NCBI GenBank assembly: GCA_947624785.1
Contig: CANQLV010000003.1
Location: 219,063-283,062 of the forward strand
From: Akkermansia muciniphila
GTDB lineage: Bacteria > Verrucomicrobiota > Verrucomicrobiia > Verrucomicrobiales > Akkermansiaceae
Direction: 5' to 3'
Length of the DNA stretch: 64,000 nucleotides
Shown: one piece after another, positions 45,842 to 55,956 of the stretch
Numbering within the stretch: the stretch's first letter is position 1
How the letters are laid out: every line of letters begins with the position of its first letter
The notes under the pieces: generated by a model
Databases searched by the model: none
Seen by the model: the letters and a program-made list of their open reading frames with translations, nothing else
Told to the model about the DNA's origin: nothing
Made by a program: the position numbers and the translations under genes

Positions 45842-46962
45842 CTGAACCCTCTCCCTCGCGTCCCACCCTGAACATCGTGATTGCCTGCGGCGGCACGGGG
45901 GGGCACCTTTTCCCCGGCATAGCCGTGGCGCAGGAACTTAAAAAGCGCGGCCACAACGTCACCCTCCTCATTTCCCAGAAGAAGGTGGACGCGCAGGCCA
46001 GCAAGAATTACGGCGACCTCAATTTCCGCACCATTGAGGCCATTGCGATGCCCAAAATCCCGTCCATGTCCCTGCTGGGCTTCGGGCTCAGGCTGTACAA
46101 GGCCATCCGTTTCAGCCGCAGCCTTCTGGACGAGGTGAATGCGGACGTCGTCATCGGCATGGGAGGCTTCACCTCCTTCCCCCCCGTTTACGCCGCCCAC
46201 CGCAAGGGCATCCGCACCTACGTGCATGATTCCAACGCCCTGCCCGGAAAGGCCAACCGCATGACCGCCAAATGCTGCACGAACGTGCTGCTGGGCATTG
46301 AGGAAGCCAGGCATTACTTCAACCCAGCCAAATGCATCGTCACCGGCACCCCGGTACGCCAGGAGATGGTGGCTAGGAAGGACAGGAATGAATCCAGGGC
46401 GGAGCTCAACCTGCCCCGGGACCGCCGCATAGCGCTGGTGATGGGCGGCTCCCAGGGAGCCAGGAACCTGAATTCACTGGTCATTGAAGCGGCCCGGCAG
46501 TGCGCGGATCTGTGCGATTTTCTCATCATCACGGGTTCCGCGGACTTCGCGCGCGTCAGCCAGCTGACGGCGGACATGCCCCATGTGCACGTCATTGAAT
46601 TCTGTTCCGCCATGGCGACCGCATACGCCGCGGCGGACGTGGTCATTTCCCGCTCCGGGGCGTCCAGCCTGACGGAGCTGGCCCACATGGGGAAGGCCGC
46701 CCTGCTGGTTCCCTACCCCTTCGCCGCGGACGACCACCAGGCGCACAACGCGCGCGTCTTCGCGGCCCACGGGGCGGCGCGCATGATGCGTGAAAATACC
46801 CTCACCCCGGACGATATTGCGGCTTTTCTGAATGAAGTCTTCAAGGATTCCTCCCTGCTGGCCTCCATGAATGAATGTGCTTTACGTCTGGATACGCCCG
46901 ATGCAGTATCCCGCATCGCCAATGTCATTGAAAATACGGACCATGCAGCCATCCATGATTGA
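45838..46962 (+). CDS. murG: UDP-GlcNAc : lipid I N-acetylglucosaminyltransferase
   Basis: Peripheral membrane GT-B enzyme that makes lipid II from lipid I. The 374-residue protein shows the glycine-rich ACGGTGGHLFPGIAVAQEL, VIGMGGFTSFPPV, HDSNALPGKANR, VMGGSQGARNLN and the donor-site SRSGASSLTELAHMGKAALLVPYP. It overlaps ftsW by four bases upstream and murC by eight bases downstream. Confidence 0.96.
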   Translation: MTEPSPSRPTLNIVIACGGTGGHLFPGIAVAQELKKRGHNVTLLISQKKVDAQASKNYGDLNFRTIEAIAMPKIPSMSLLGFGLRLYKAIRFSRSLLDEVNADVVIGMGGFTSFPPVYAAHRKGIRTYVHDSNALPGKANRMTAKCCTNVLLGIEEARHYFNPAKCIVTGTPVRQEMVARKDRNESRAELNLPRDRRIALVMGGSQGARNLNSLVIEAARQCADLCDFLIITGSADFARVSQLTADMPHVHVIEFCSAMATAYAAADVVISRSGASSLTELAHMGKAALLVPYPFAADDHQAHNARVFAAHGAARMMRENTLTPDDIAAFLNEVFKDSSLLASMNECALRLDTPDAVSRIANVIENTDHAAIHD

Positions 46963-49252
46963 GACTCTACGTAAACGCCTGATGGACAGGGAACACCCGG
47001 CACGCCTCCACCTTATCGGGGTGGCCGGCTCCGGCATGTCCGGCTTGGCGCTCATGCTGATGGAAATGGGGCACCGGGTGAGCGGCTGCGACCGGGTGAC
47101 CAGCACGGAAACCGAACGGCTCCAAAGCCTGGGGCTGGCCTTTTCCTGCCCGCATTCAGCGGACGCCGTCTCCGATGCGGAAATCGTCATTTATTCCAGC
47201 GCCATCCGGGAGGACAATCCGGCCCTGTCCGCCGCGCGCAAGCTGAACATTCCGTGCATGCGCCGCGCGGAATGCCTGGCGGCCATCCTGAACGGGAAGA
47301 AGGGCGTCGTGGTCTCCGGCACGCACGGCAAAACCACCACCTCTGCCCTCTGCGCCCACCTGATGCGGGAAGGCCGCATGCGCCCGTGCCACTACGTGGG
47401 GGCGGAAATTCCCGTGCTGGGCACCAACGCCCACTGGAACGAGGACAGCGAATACCTGGTGGCGGAAGGGGACGAGAGCGACGGCACGCTGGTGAACTAC
47501 ATCCCGGAGCACAGCATCGTCCTCAACATTGAGCCGGAACATCTGGACCATTACAAGGACCTGGATGAAATCAAGGCCGTGTTCAACCAGCTTTGCGCCC
47601 AGACGCGGGGCAAAATCATTTACTGCCGCGCCCATCCCGGAGCGGCGGACGTATGTGCCAGGTTTCCCAATTCCGTTTCCTACGGCTGGTCTGATGCGGA
47701 CTATACCGCCACGGACATTCTGGAACGCCGCGGCCGCACCCTGTTCACCGTCCTGAAGGGGGAAGAGGAACTGGGCCGCGTGGAGCTGGGCATCCCCGGC
47801 CGCCACAACGTCCTGAATTCCCTGGCGGCCATTGCGCTGGCAACGGAACTGGGCGTGGATTTCCCGGCGGTGACGCGGGGCCTGGCCTCCTTTGCCGGGG
47901 CCAAGCGCCGCTTTGAAACCAAATACCTTTCCCCCACCATCCGGATTGTGGACGATTACGGCCACCATCCCACGGAGATAGCCGCCACGCTCCAGACCGC
48001 CCGCTCCCTCCAGCCAAACCGCCTGGTGGTTTACTTCCAGCCGCACCGCTACACGCGCACCCAGATGCTGGCGGACGACTTCGGCAAGGTGCTCCAGGCG
48101 GCGGACCTCGTCTTTGTAGCGGATGTTTACCCCGCCAGCGAACTGCCCATTGAAGGAGTGAGCGGCCAGACCATCATTGACGCCATGCACAGGCACGGCA
48201 CGGTGGAAACCCATTACCTTCCCGACCTGGGGACGGCCCACCACGCCGTCGGCAACGCCCTGAAACCCGGAGACCTGTTCCTGACGCTGGGGGCCGGAAA
48301 CGTCCACGAATGCGGCATGCGCATCGCGCGCGACCTGGCCCTGCTGGAGGACCTGGAACGCACCGCGGGCGAATCCCTGGAAGGCAAGCTGTACGAACCG
48401 ATGTCACGCCATACTACCATGGGGGTGGGCGGCTGCGCCCAGTACTGGCTGGAGCCCTCCACCTTCTCCGGCATGCAGACGGCCGTCAATTATTGCAGGG
48501 ACAGGAACATTCCCGTGCACGTCATCGGCCGCGGCTCCAACATCATCGTCAGGGACGGCGGCCTGCGCGGCGCCGTCATCCACCCCTCCGGGGGCGAATT
48601 CGACGTGCTGGAAATTGAGGGGAACCGCCTTTCCGCCGGTGCGGGAGTGCGGCTGAAAAAGCTGGTTTCCGCCGCCGTCCAGAACGGACTGGGCGGCCTG
48701 GAATGGATGGACGGCATTCCAGGCAACGTGGGAGGAAGCCTCCGCATGAACGCCGGGGCCATGGGCATGGACATGTTTAAAAACCTCGTCTCCGTCGTCT
48801 GCCTGGATGAAGACGGGGAAATCCGCAGCCACACGAAGGAGGAACTGAACGCCCAGTACCGCTCCATCCCGGACCTGGCCCACAACTTTGTGCTTCAGGC
48901 CGTGTTTGAGGCGCAGCCCGCCCCGGCGGAGGAAATGGAACGGCTCCTGGAGGCGGTCAGGGCCAAGCGCAAGCTTACCCAGCCCGTAGGAGCCAGCGCA
49001 GGCTGCATCTTCAAGAACCCGGCGGAAATCCCGGCGGGCAGGCTCATTGACGAGCTCGGCCTGAAAAACGCCTGCGTGGGGGATGCCTGCGTGTCAGACG
49101 TGCACGCCAATTTCATCATCAACCGCGGCCATGCCAGGGCGCGGGACATTACCATCCTGATTGACATGATCCGGAAGGAAGCCATGGAAAACCGCGGCAT
49201 TGACCTGAAATCGGAAGCCCAGGTCATCGGAGACCGAGAACCCCAGTTTTAA
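46955..49252 (+). CDS. murC-murB: MurC-MurB fusion: UDP-MurNAc L-alanine ligase / UDP-enolpyruvyl-GlcNAc reductase
   Basis: A 765-residue two-domain enzyme. Residues 1 to about 455 are MurC: HLIGVAGSGMSGLALML, SGTHGKTTTSALCAHLM, EGDESDGTLV, EPEHLDHYKD and DDYGHHPTEIAATL. From about 475 it is MurB: MSRHTTMGVGGCAQYW (FAD-binding start), HVIGRGSNIIVRDGG, WMDGIPGNVGGSLRMNAGAMGM, and GCIFKNP, where Cys takes the position of the catalytic Ser/Cys. The type II MurB lacks the extra loops of the E. coli enzyme. The reading frame has no break between domains. An ATG four codons upstream is an alternative start. The fusion joins the MurB product to the MurC step directly. Confidence 0.95.
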   Translation: MIETLRKRLMDREHPARLHLIGVAGSGMSGLALMLMEMGHRVSGCDRVTSTETERLQSLGLAFSCPHSADAVSDAEIVIYSSAIREDNPALSAARKLNIPCMRRAECLAAILNGKKGVVVSGTHGKTTTSALCAHLMREGRMRPCHYVGAEIPVLGTNAHWNEDSEYLVAEGDESDGTLVNYIPEHSIVLNIEPEHLDHYKDLDEIKAVFNQLCAQTRGKIIYCRAHPGAADVCARFPNSVSYGWSDADYTATDILERRGRTLFTVLKGEEELGRVELGIPGRHNVLNSLAAIALATELGVDFPAVTRGLASFAGAKRRFETKYLSPTIRIVDDYGHHPTEIAATLQTARSLQPNRLVVYFQPHRYTRTQMLADDFGKVLQAADLVFVADVYPASELPIEGVSGQTIIDAMHRHGTVETHYLPDLGTAHHAVGNALKPGDLFLTLGAGNVHECGMRIARDLALLEDLERTAGESLEGKLYEPMSRHTTMGVGGCAQYWLEPSTFSGMQTAVNYCRDRNIPVHVIGRGSNIIVRDGGLRGAVIHPSGGEFDVLEIEGNRLSAGAGVRLKKLVSAAVQNGLGGLEWMDGIPGNVGGSLRMNAGAMGMDMFKNLVSVVCLDEDGEIRSHTKEELNAQYRSIPDLAHNFVLQAVFEAQPAPAEEMERLLEAVRAKRKLTQPVGASAGCIFKNPAEIPAGRLIDELGLKNACVGDACVSDVHANFIINRGHARARDITILIDMIRKEAMENRGIDLKSEAQVIGDREPQF

Positions 49253-49275
49253 CCCATTCATTATTTTATTCCAAC

Positions 49276-50211
49276 ATGAGCACCCTCAAGCGCGACCTCA
49301 AGATCGCCCTTCTCCTCGGCGGCCCCGGAGCGGAACGGGAAGTATCCCTCGTCTCCGGAAAATCCGTTTATGACGCCCTGCGCCAGGCCGGGTTTACCGA
49401 CGTAACGGAGGTGGACGTACATGGTCCGGACTTCCGGCTGCCGGAAGGCACGGAACTGGCCTACAACATCATTCACGGCACCTTCGGCGAGGACGGAGCC
49501 CTTCAAGCCATTCTGGAGGAACGCGGCGTTCCGTATACGGGAGCCGGTTCCCGTTCCAGCGCCCTGTGCTTTGACAAGTCCGAATCCAAGAAGGTGTTTC
49601 TGGAAGCCGGGGTTCCCACCCCCCGCGCGGAAATCCTGGACTGCTCCGGCGGCATCGTGATGCCGTCCCTTCCCCTGCCCTTCGTCATCAAGCCCCCCTG
49701 CGAGGGTTCCAGCGTGGGCGTCCACATCGTCCACAAGCAGGAAGACGTGCTCCCCGCCATGGAGGAAGCCGTTACCCACGGCACCACCGTGCTGGTGGAG
49801 GAATTCATTCAAGGCCGTGAACTTACGGTGGGCGTTCTGGACGGGGAAGCCCTCCCGGTCATCCACATCTGCCCCCGCTCCGGCTTCTATGACCTGAGCA
49901 ACAAGTACCCGTGGATGAACATGGGCGGAGGCACGGATTACATCTGCCCGGCGGACCTTCCGGAAGAAACCGCCGCCAAGGTGCAGGAGGCTGCCCTGAA
50001 GGCCTACCGCGCCGCCGGCGTGGAGGTGTACGGCCGCGTGGACGTGCTGCTGCGCGAGGTAGACGACTCCCCCTTCGTGCTGGAAATTAACACCATTCCC
50101 GGCATGACCCCCTCCAGCCTGCTCCCCAAGGCGGCGGCTGCCGCCGGCTGGTCCTACGAGGCCCTTTGCGAAAAAATAGCGGAATTATCGCTAGCCACCC
50201 CCCGGAAATAG
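49276..50211 (+). CDS. ddl: D-alanine--D-alanine ligase
   Basis: ATP-grasp enzyme making the D-Ala-D-Ala used by MurF. The 311-residue protein shows LLLGGPGAEREVSLVSG, HGTFGEDGALQAILE, YTGAGSRSSALCFDKSESK, FVIKPPCEGSSVGVHIV, VEEFIQGRELTVGVL and the metal-binding VLEINTIPGMTPSSL. The Y-P-G-type region suits the ordinary D-Ala enzyme; no sign of D-lactate specificity was looked for beyond this. It starts 23 bases after murC-murB and precedes ftsQ. Confidence 0.96.
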   Translation: MSTLKRDLKIALLLGGPGAEREVSLVSGKSVYDALRQAGFTDVTEVDVHGPDFRLPEGTELAYNIIHGTFGEDGALQAILEERGVPYTGAGSRSSALCFDKSESKKVFLEAGVPTPRAEILDCSGGIVMPSLPLPFVIKPPCEGSSVGVHIVHKQEDVLPAMEEAVTHGTTVLVEEFIQGRELTVGVLDGEALPVIHICPRSGFYDLSNKYPWMNMGGGTDYICPADLPEETAAKVQEAALKAYRAAGVEVYGRVDVLLREVDDSPFVLEINTIPGMTPSSLLPKAAAAAGWSYEALCEKIAELSLATPRK

Positions 50212-50258
50212 CGTAATATTTGACAGAGGGCGGGGAGTCGCCCATTCCACACCCCCCG

Positions 50259-51209
50259 ATGTCGCACAAAGCCACAACGCCAGTCCCCCGCTCCGCCAAA
50301 AGGCCGGAAATGCTCCTGCTGGAACGGGAGGCCAGAAAAGAAACCATTGAGCGCAAGGGCAGGAACTACCGTTTCTGGCTCTTCCGGCGCAAGCTGTACC
50401 ACATCGTCACCGTTTACACGCTCATCTTCGGCCTTATCGGGGCCATCGTCTTCCTCTGGACGGATTACATCCTCAAGTACGACTGGCTCTCCATCGACAC
50501 CGTCACGTTGAAAAGCAACGGCATTTTCAACTCCGAGCAGGCTTTCGCCGTCATGGGGATAGGCCCGAAGGACAACATCTTTTCCATGGATGCCGCGGAA
50601 CTGGAACAGCGGCTGGAAAAATGCCCGGCCATCCGCCGGGCGGCCGTCAAGCGCCAGATATCCTCCAATCCCACGCTGCTGGTGGACATTGACGCGCGCA
50701 TCCCCGTGGCATGGATTGACTGCCCGGAACTGGGCGTCCATCCGGGAGACGCCAAATACGGCGTTCTGGCGGACAAGGAGGGCGTCATCTTCCCCTGTAT
50801 GGAACAGGTCCACATGCCCTACATCCAGGGCAGGCACATGCCCTCCGTCACGCTCAGGCCGCCCAGCTCCGGCCAGCTCAGCTACGGAGTCGGCATCCGG
50901 GAGCTGGAAGCGCCCATGAAGCTGATTGAGCTGCTCTCCGGCACGGTGACGGAATACCTGCCCAGCATCGTCTCCATCACCACGCCCAACGACTGGTCCT
51001 TCTGCGTGCGCTTCTCCAACGACTGCCAGGCCACCTTCAGCCATTACGGCCTGGAGCACCAGGTGGAAAAACTGTCCCGCGCTCTCCGGCACGCACGCCA
51101 GACGCACCGGAAAATCAGCGCCATCAACCTCATTCCGGAACACAATATCCCCGTCATTTTCGACGATTCCTACGAGGACATCCCCCTGGCGGAACCGATT
51201 GAGGAATGA
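50259..51209 (+). CDS. ftsQ: Cell division protein FtsQ (POTRA domain)
   Basis: Bitopic divisome protein of 316 residues. A basic cytoplasmic region (EREARKETIERKGRNYRFWLFRRK) is followed by one helix (IVTVYTLIFGLIGAIVFLW), then a POTRA-like domain starting at LSIDTVTLKSNGIFNSEQAF and a beta domain. Sequence conservation of FtsQ is low; the call rests on topology, the POTRA pattern (NIFSMDAAELEQRLEKCPAIRRAAVKR) and position at the end of the dcw cluster. The ATG at 50259 is preferred to an upstream TTG. Unlike in many clusters, ftsA and ftsZ do not follow. Confidence 0.85.
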   Translation: MSHKATTPVPRSAKRPEMLLLEREARKETIERKGRNYRFWLFRRKLYHIVTVYTLIFGLIGAIVFLWTDYILKYDWLSIDTVTLKSNGIFNSEQAFAVMGIGPKDNIFSMDAAELEQRLEKCPAIRRAAVKRQISSNPTLLVDIDARIPVAWIDCPELGVHPGDAKYGVLADKEGVIFPCMEQVHMPYIQGRHMPSVTLRPPSSGQLSYGVGIRELEAPMKLIELLSGTVTEYLPSIVSITTPNDWSFCVRFSNDCQATFSHYGLEHQVEKLSRALRHARQTHRKISAINLIPEHNIPVIFDDSYEDIPLAEPIEE

Positions 51210-51392
51210 CGCCGTGCCGGCGTCCCCTCCCGGAAGCGGTTTTTCCCCGTTCCCGGCCTTCTCCCGGGACCGTTCTCCCATATTTTCCTCAATTCCTCCC
51301 GAGCGAAACACCCGGTTTTCACAGGTTTTCCCCCATGTCAGAATTCTATTCTTTCTCAACGGGAAATGAGGCCGCGAAGACCTATTGAACAC

Positions 51393-51420
51393 TTGCCAAT
51401 AGCGCCGCGCAAGCTATACT
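51393..51420 (+). promoter_or_regulatory. Candidate recA promoter
   Basis: TTGCCA (51393-51398), a 16-base spacer, then TATACT (51415-51420), 12 bases before the recA ATG, implying a very short leader. No SOS box of known type is evident. The rest of 51210-51392 shows nothing I can support. Confidence 0.5.
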
Positions 51421-51432
51421 TTCCACGATATT

Positions 51433-52473
51433 ATGAGCAACGAAACACCTTTATCACCCGAAGCGGAAAAACTGGCAGCGGCCCGCAAGCGTAACCTTGA
51501 CCTGGCCCTCTCCCAAATCCAGAAAGACTTCGGAGAAAACGCCATCATGCGCCTTGGCGACAACGTCAAGATGGAAGTGGACGTCATCCCCACCGGCAAT
51601 CTTCTCATTGACCGCGCGCTGGGCGTGGGCGGCTTCGCCCGCGGCCGCATCGTGGAAATCTACGGGCCGGAATCCTCCGGTAAAACCACCCTGACCCTGA
51701 CGGCCATCGCCCAGGCCCAGAAAGCCGGCGGCCTGGCCGCGTTCATTGACGTGGAACACGCGCTGGACCCGCAGTACGCCGCCCGCCTGGGCGTCAACCT
51801 GGACGACCTGCTGGTCTCCCAGCCGAGCTCCGGGGAAGAAGCCCTGCAAATCTGCGAAGCCCTGGTGCGTTCCAATTCCATTGACGTCATCGTGGTAGAC
51901 TCCGTGGCCGCGCTGGTCACCAAGCAGGAGCTGGAAGGCGAAATAGGAGACTCCACGGTGGGCGCCCAGGCGCGCCTGATGTCCGCCGCCCTCCGCAAGC
52001 TCACCAGCTTCATCTCCAAGGCCCGCACCGTCTGCGTCTTCACCAACCAGATCCGTGAAAAAATCGGCGTCATGTTCGGCAACCCGGAAACCACTCCCGG
52101 CGGACGCGCCCTGAAATTCTATGCTTCCGTGCGCGTGGACATCCGCCGCATCGGCCAGATCAAGGCCAGCGACGGCTCCGTAGCCGGAAACCGCACCAAG
52201 ATCAAGGTGGTCAAGAACAAGGTGGCGCCCCCCTTCACGGAATGCGAGTTCGACATCATGTACAATGAAGGCATCTCCTCCGTGGGAAGCCTGCTGGACC
52301 TGGCGATGGAATATGACATCATCCAGAAGCGCGGCTCCTGGATCAGCTACAACGGCAGCCAGATCGCCCAGGGCAGGGACGCCGCGAAGGAAGCCCTCAA
52401 GTCCAATCCTGACCTGTACAAGGAAATCGAGGAACTGGTCAAGGCCAAGATGGACGAGAAGGCGGCCAAATAA
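51433..52473 (+). CDS. recA: Recombinase RecA
   Basis: Strand-exchange ATPase for homologous recombination and SOS induction. The 346-residue product has Walker [13 protein letters not shown], the Glu-containing [13 protein letters not shown], Walker [12 protein letters not shown], the L1/L2 loops ([14 protein letters not shown] and [20 protein letters not shown]) and an ending rich in Lys and Ala. It is monocistronic, with its own promoter and a strong terminator. Confidence 0.97.
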   Translation: MSNETPLSPEAEKLAAARKRNLDLALSQIQKDFGENAIMRLGDNVKMEVDVIPTGNLLIDRALGVGGFARGRIVEIYGPESSGKTTLTLTAIAQAQKAGGLAAFIDVEHALDPQYAARLGVNLDDLLVSQPSSGEEALQICEALVRSNSIDVIVVDSVAALVTKQELEGEIGDSTVGAQARLMSAALRKLTSFISKARTVCVFTNQIREKIGVMFGNPETTPGGRALKFYASVRVDIRRIGQIKASDGSVAGNRTKIKVVKNKVAPPFTECEFDIMYNEGISSVGSLLDLAMEYDIIQKRGSWISYNGSQIAQGRDAAKEALKSNPDLYKEIEELVKAKMDEKAAK

Positions 52474-52504
52474 TCCGGCTCCTTCCCTGTTCCCACTCAT
52501 TCAA

Positions 52505-52540
52505 GGCGGTTCCCCCCCTTTGGGGAGCCGCCTTTTCCCT
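52505..52540 (+). terminator. Rho-independent terminator of recA
   Basis: GGCGGTTCCCC (52505-52515) pairs with GGGGAGCCGCC (52522-52532; one G-U) and is followed by TTTTCCCTTT. Confidence 0.92.
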
Positions 52541-52593
52541 TTCCGGAGACGGGCGCAAAAGAATCTTTCACGGAAACTTTTCTCTTGTGCGTC

Positions 52594-53649
52594 ATGAAAA
52601 ATCCGTTAGTCTGGACGCGATATCGTCCTATGTATCCGACCTCTCGCACATCATTTGCAGCCGTGCTCGGCGTTTTGGGCATGTTTCTGCTGACGCTGTC
52701 CACGGCCTTCGGATGGAACCCGGAAACCATCAACGGCGTGCAGTACATTCCGATGTCCGAGGTGCGCACCCATTACAAACTGACACGGGAACGCACGGAA
52801 GGACGGCAGAAAGTTTACGAAGTGCCGGAAAAGATCCAGATACGCATGCAGGCGCACAGCCAGGACATGTTCATGAACAACATGAAGTTCGTGCTTTCCT
52901 ATCCCGTGGCGGACCATCCGTCCAAGGGGCTGATGGTCTCCAACATGGACCTGCACAAAATCATTGACCCGGTCCTGCGCCCCACTTACATCGCCAACCG
53001 CCGCAGCTTCAACACGGTGGTCATTGACCCCGGCCACGGCGGCCATGACAGCGGCACGCGCAACCGCATCAGCAGGGAGGCGGACATCAACCTCTCCGTC
53101 GCCAAAAAACTGCGGGACCGCCTCAAGGGCATGGGCTACCAGGTGGTGATGACCCGTGACACGGACAACTTCATTACCCTCCAGGACCGCGTCCGCATCG
53201 CCAACAGGCACAGCAACGCCATCTTCATCAGCATCCACTTCAATGACGGCGGCCCCTCCGCCCGCGGGGTGGAAACCTTCACGCTGGCCCCTGCGGGCAC
53301 TTCCTCCTCCATGTCCCGCAACATCCGCCAGGACGCCCTCCAGGGCAACTCCCAGGACAGCATGAACATCGCCCTGGCTACAGCCGTGCAGGGGCACATG
53401 CTGAAAGGGCCGCTCGCCATCAAGGAAGGCATCTCCATGGTTGACCGGGGCATCAAGCGCGCGCGCTACTCCGTGCTGTGCACCATCAAGCACCCGGCCA
53501 TTCTGGTGGAAGGCGGCTTCATGTCCAACCCGCAGGAAGCCCTGCTCATCTCTACGGAGCGCTACCAGAACTTCATGGCCTCCTCCCTGGCCGCCGCCGT
53601 GCGCCAGTACCGCACCGCCCTGGGCCAGCAGGTGCGCAGAACGCGTTAA
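52594..53649 (+). CDS. N-acetylmuramoyl-L-alanine amidase (Amidase_3)
   Basis: Zinc amidase that cleaves the bond between MurNAc and the stem peptide, probably in daughter-cell separation. From the ATG at 52594 the product is 351 residues: an extended signal sequence (hydrophobic core AAVLGVLGMFLLTLSTAFG), a leading region of about 100 residues, then the Amidase_3 domain with VVIDPGHGGHDSG (zinc His), the Glu in SREADINL, IFISIHFND (zinc His) and the catalytic Glu in LVEGGFMSNP. A later ATG (52630) closer to the hydrophobic core is an alternative start. The signal peptide places it in the periplasm. Confidence 0.92.
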   Translation: MKNPLVWTRYRPMYPTSRTSFAAVLGVLGMFLLTLSTAFGWNPETINGVQYIPMSEVRTHYKLTRERTEGRQKVYEVPEKIQIRMQAHSQDMFMNNMKFVLSYPVADHPSKGLMVSNMDLHKIIDPVLRPTYIANRRSFNTVVIDPGHGGHDSGTRNRISREADINLSVAKKLRDRLKGMGYQVVMTRDTDNFITLQDRVRIANRHSNAIFISIHFNDGGPSARGVETFTLAPAGTSSSMSRNIRQDALQGNSQDSMNIALATAVQGHMLKGPLAIKEGISMVDRGIKRARYSVLCTIKHPAILVEGGFMSNPQEALLISTERYQNFMASSLAAAVRQYRTALGQQVRRTR

Positions 53650-53681
53650 GCCCCGCACTTACCGGGGGGCCCCTCCGCAGC

Positions 53682-54335
53682 ATGAACATCATCCGCATTC
53701 CCGGCCTGGCAGACTATCAGGAAACCCTGGAACTTCAGGAACAACTGGTCCGGGCCCATCAGGAAGACCCGGAACGGGAGGATGAACTGCTCCTGCTGGA
53801 ACATGCCGGGGTTTACACCATCGGGCGCACGCGCGACCACGCCAGCCTGCACCCCGGTTCCTCGCTCCCCTTCCCCGTTCATGAAATCAACCGCGGCGGG
53901 CAGGCCACCTACCACGGCCCCGGCCAGCTCGTAGGGTACCCCATCACGGACTTGAACCGCTGCGGCAGGGACCTGCACAACTATATCACCGCCCTGGAAA
54001 ACACCTTGATTGAAGCTTGCTCCAAATTCGGCGTACAGGCCCGCATCCGGGAAGGGCTGGTGGGCGTATGGGTGGAGGACCGCAAAATAGCCTCCATCGG
54101 CGTAGGGGTGAAAAAATGGGTCGCCATGCACGGCTTCGCCTTCAACGTGACCCGCGAATCCCTGCCTCCCTTCCAGGCGATCACTCCGTGCGGCATCCAG
54201 GGCGTGCAGATGACCTGCCTGGAACAGGAAATGCCGGAATCCGGACAGAAGGACGACCTGCTGAACCGGTTCGGAAACGTTTTTGCAGCACGGTGGAAGG
54301 AAAAATTCCACCGGAATTCAGGGGATGCAGAGTGA
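53682..54335 (+). CDS. lipB: Octanoyl-ACP : protein N-octanoyltransferase LipB
   Basis: Transfers octanoyl groups to lipoyl domains, the first step of lipoate synthesis. The 217-residue product has LLEHAGVYTIGR, the substrate-site block INRGGQATYHGPGQLVGYPI, IASIGVGVKKWVAMHGFAFNV (containing the conserved Lys) and the acyl-carrying Cys in ITPCGIQG. The ATG at 53682 gives the usual length; the open frame upstream overlaps the amidase gene in another frame. lipA is not in the window. Confidence 0.94.
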   Translation: MNIIRIPGLADYQETLELQEQLVRAHQEDPEREDELLLLEHAGVYTIGRTRDHASLHPGSSLPFPVHEINRGGQATYHGPGQLVGYPITDLNRCGRDLHNYITALENTLIEACSKFGVQARIREGLVGVWVEDRKIASIGVGVKKWVAMHGFAFNVTRESLPPFQAITPCGIQGVQMTCLEQEMPESGQKDDLLNRFGNVFAARWKEKFHRNSGDAE

Positions 54336-54524
54336 GCCGGGGAGCATGAAAAAACCTTCTTCCCTTGAAGACGGAAATGCGCCAAAGGCTGGGAAGCGGC
54401 CATTTCAGACCATGAATGCAGGGGAAATGTTCAAAAAAACACTTCCTGTAAGACACAGACCGTGTCAGCAATACGTCCTTGCATCTTGACGCGGTTCCCG
54501 AACGGACGGATGCTTATACCAGTT

Positions 54525-55937
54525 ATGGGGAAAACACTTTTCCAAAAAATCTGGGACGCTCATTCCGTCGGCATCCTGCCGGACGGAAGAACGCAAATGT
54601 TCATCGCTACACATCTGCTGCATGAAGTCACCTCTCCGCAGGCCTTCGGAATGGTCCGGGACCTGGGCCTGACCGTGCGTCACCCGGAACGCACTTTTGC
54701 CACCGTGGACCACATCATCCCCACGGACAACCAGGCGGAACCGTTCGCGGACGCCACGGCTGACGCCATGATCAAGGAACTGCGCCGGAACTGCGCGGAA
54801 AACGGCATCCGCTTTTTCGACCTCCCCACCGGCCTCCAGGGCATCGTGCACATGGTAGGCCCGGAACTCGGCATCACCCAGCCGGGCATGACCATCGTGT
54901 GCGGGGATTCCCACACGGCCACGCACGGCGCGTTCGGCTCCATTGCCATGGGCATCGGCACCACGCAGGTGCGCGACGTGCTGGCTACGCAGACCATGGC
55001 CCTCAGCCCGCTCAAGGTGCGCCGCATCAACGTGAACGGGAAACTGGCCCCCGGCGTGCGCGCCAAGGACGTGGCCCTGCACATCATCGGCCTTCTGGGC
55101 GCCAAGGGCGGCCTGGGCTTCGCCTATGAATACGGCGGCAACGTAATAGACGCCATGAGCATGGACGAACGCATGACCCTCTGCAACATGTCCATTGAAG
55201 GCGCGGCCCGCTGCGGCTACGTGAACCCCGACCAGACCACGGTGGAATACATCAAGGGCCGTCTGTTCGCCCCCACCGGCGCGGACTGGGACAAGGCCAT
55301 GGAACGCTGGTTGAGCTTCGCTTCCGATGCGGACGCGGAGTACGACGAGATCGTGGAGATTGACGGAGCCGCCATTGAACCGACGCTGACGTGGGGCATC
55401 TCCCCGGACCAGAACACGGGCATCAGCGGCAGCACGCCGAACCCCTCCTCCGCCAGGAACGACGACGAACGGAAGATGATCAATGAGGCGCTGGAATACA
55501 TGAAATTCCCCGCGGACATGCCTCTCAAGGGATTGCCGGTGCAGGTATGCTTCGTAGGCTCCTGCACCAATGGCCGCATCTCGGACTTCCGGGAGGTGGC
55601 CGCCCTCATCAAGGGGCGCCATGTGGCTCCCGGCATCCGGGCCCTGGCCGTTCCCGGCTCCCAGATGACTGCCAGGCAGTGCGAAGAGGAAGGTATTGCG
55701 GACATTTTCCGTGAAGCCGGCTTTGAATGGCGCCTGGCGGGCTGCTCCATGTGCCTGGCCATGAATCCGGACAAGCTCCAGGGGGACCAGCTCTGCGCCA
55801 GTTCCTCCAACCGGAACTTCAAGGGCCGCCAGGGAAGCCCCACCGGGCGCACCCTGCTGATGAGCCCCGCCATGGTGGCCGCCGCCGCCCTGACCGGGAA
55901 GATCTCCGACGCGCGCGACGTGTTTTCCCTGAATTAA
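54525..55937 (+). CDS. leuC: 3-isopropylmalate dehydratase large subunit
   Basis: Iron-sulfur subunit of isopropylmalate isomerase in leucine biosynthesis. The 470-residue protein has [36 protein letters not shown] and [11 protein letters not shown]; the three cluster cysteines lie in SCTNG and CSMC. The ATG at 54525 gives the normal N terminus ([14 protein letters not shown]). It is followed by leuD after 19 bases. leuA and leuB are not in the window. Confidence 0.95.
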   Translation: MGKTLFQKIWDAHSVGILPDGRTQMFIATHLLHEVTSPQAFGMVRDLGLTVRHPERTFATVDHIIPTDNQAEPFADATADAMIKELRRNCAENGIRFFDLPTGLQGIVHMVGPELGITQPGMTIVCGDSHTATHGAFGSIAMGIGTTQVRDVLATQTMALSPLKVRRINVNGKLAPGVRAKDVALHIIGLLGAKGGLGFAYEYGGNVIDAMSMDERMTLCNMSIEGAARCGYVNPDQTTVEYIKGRLFAPTGADWDKAMERWLSFASDADAEYDEIVEIDGAAIEPTLTWGISPDQNTGISGSTPNPSSARNDDERKMINEALEYMKFPADMPLKGLPVQVCFVGSCTNGRISDFREVAALIKGRHVAPGIRALAVPGSQMTARQCEEEGIADIFREAGFEWRLAGCSMCLAMNPDKLQGDQLCASSSNRNFKGRQGSPTGRTLLMSPAMVAAAALTGKISDARDVFSLN

Positions 55938-55956
55938 CTTTTCAACTTTTTCCTTT

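Noticed and set aside
51210..51250. Terminator after ftsQ
   Set aside because: A short GACGCC/GGCGTC hairpin is present but no T-run follows.
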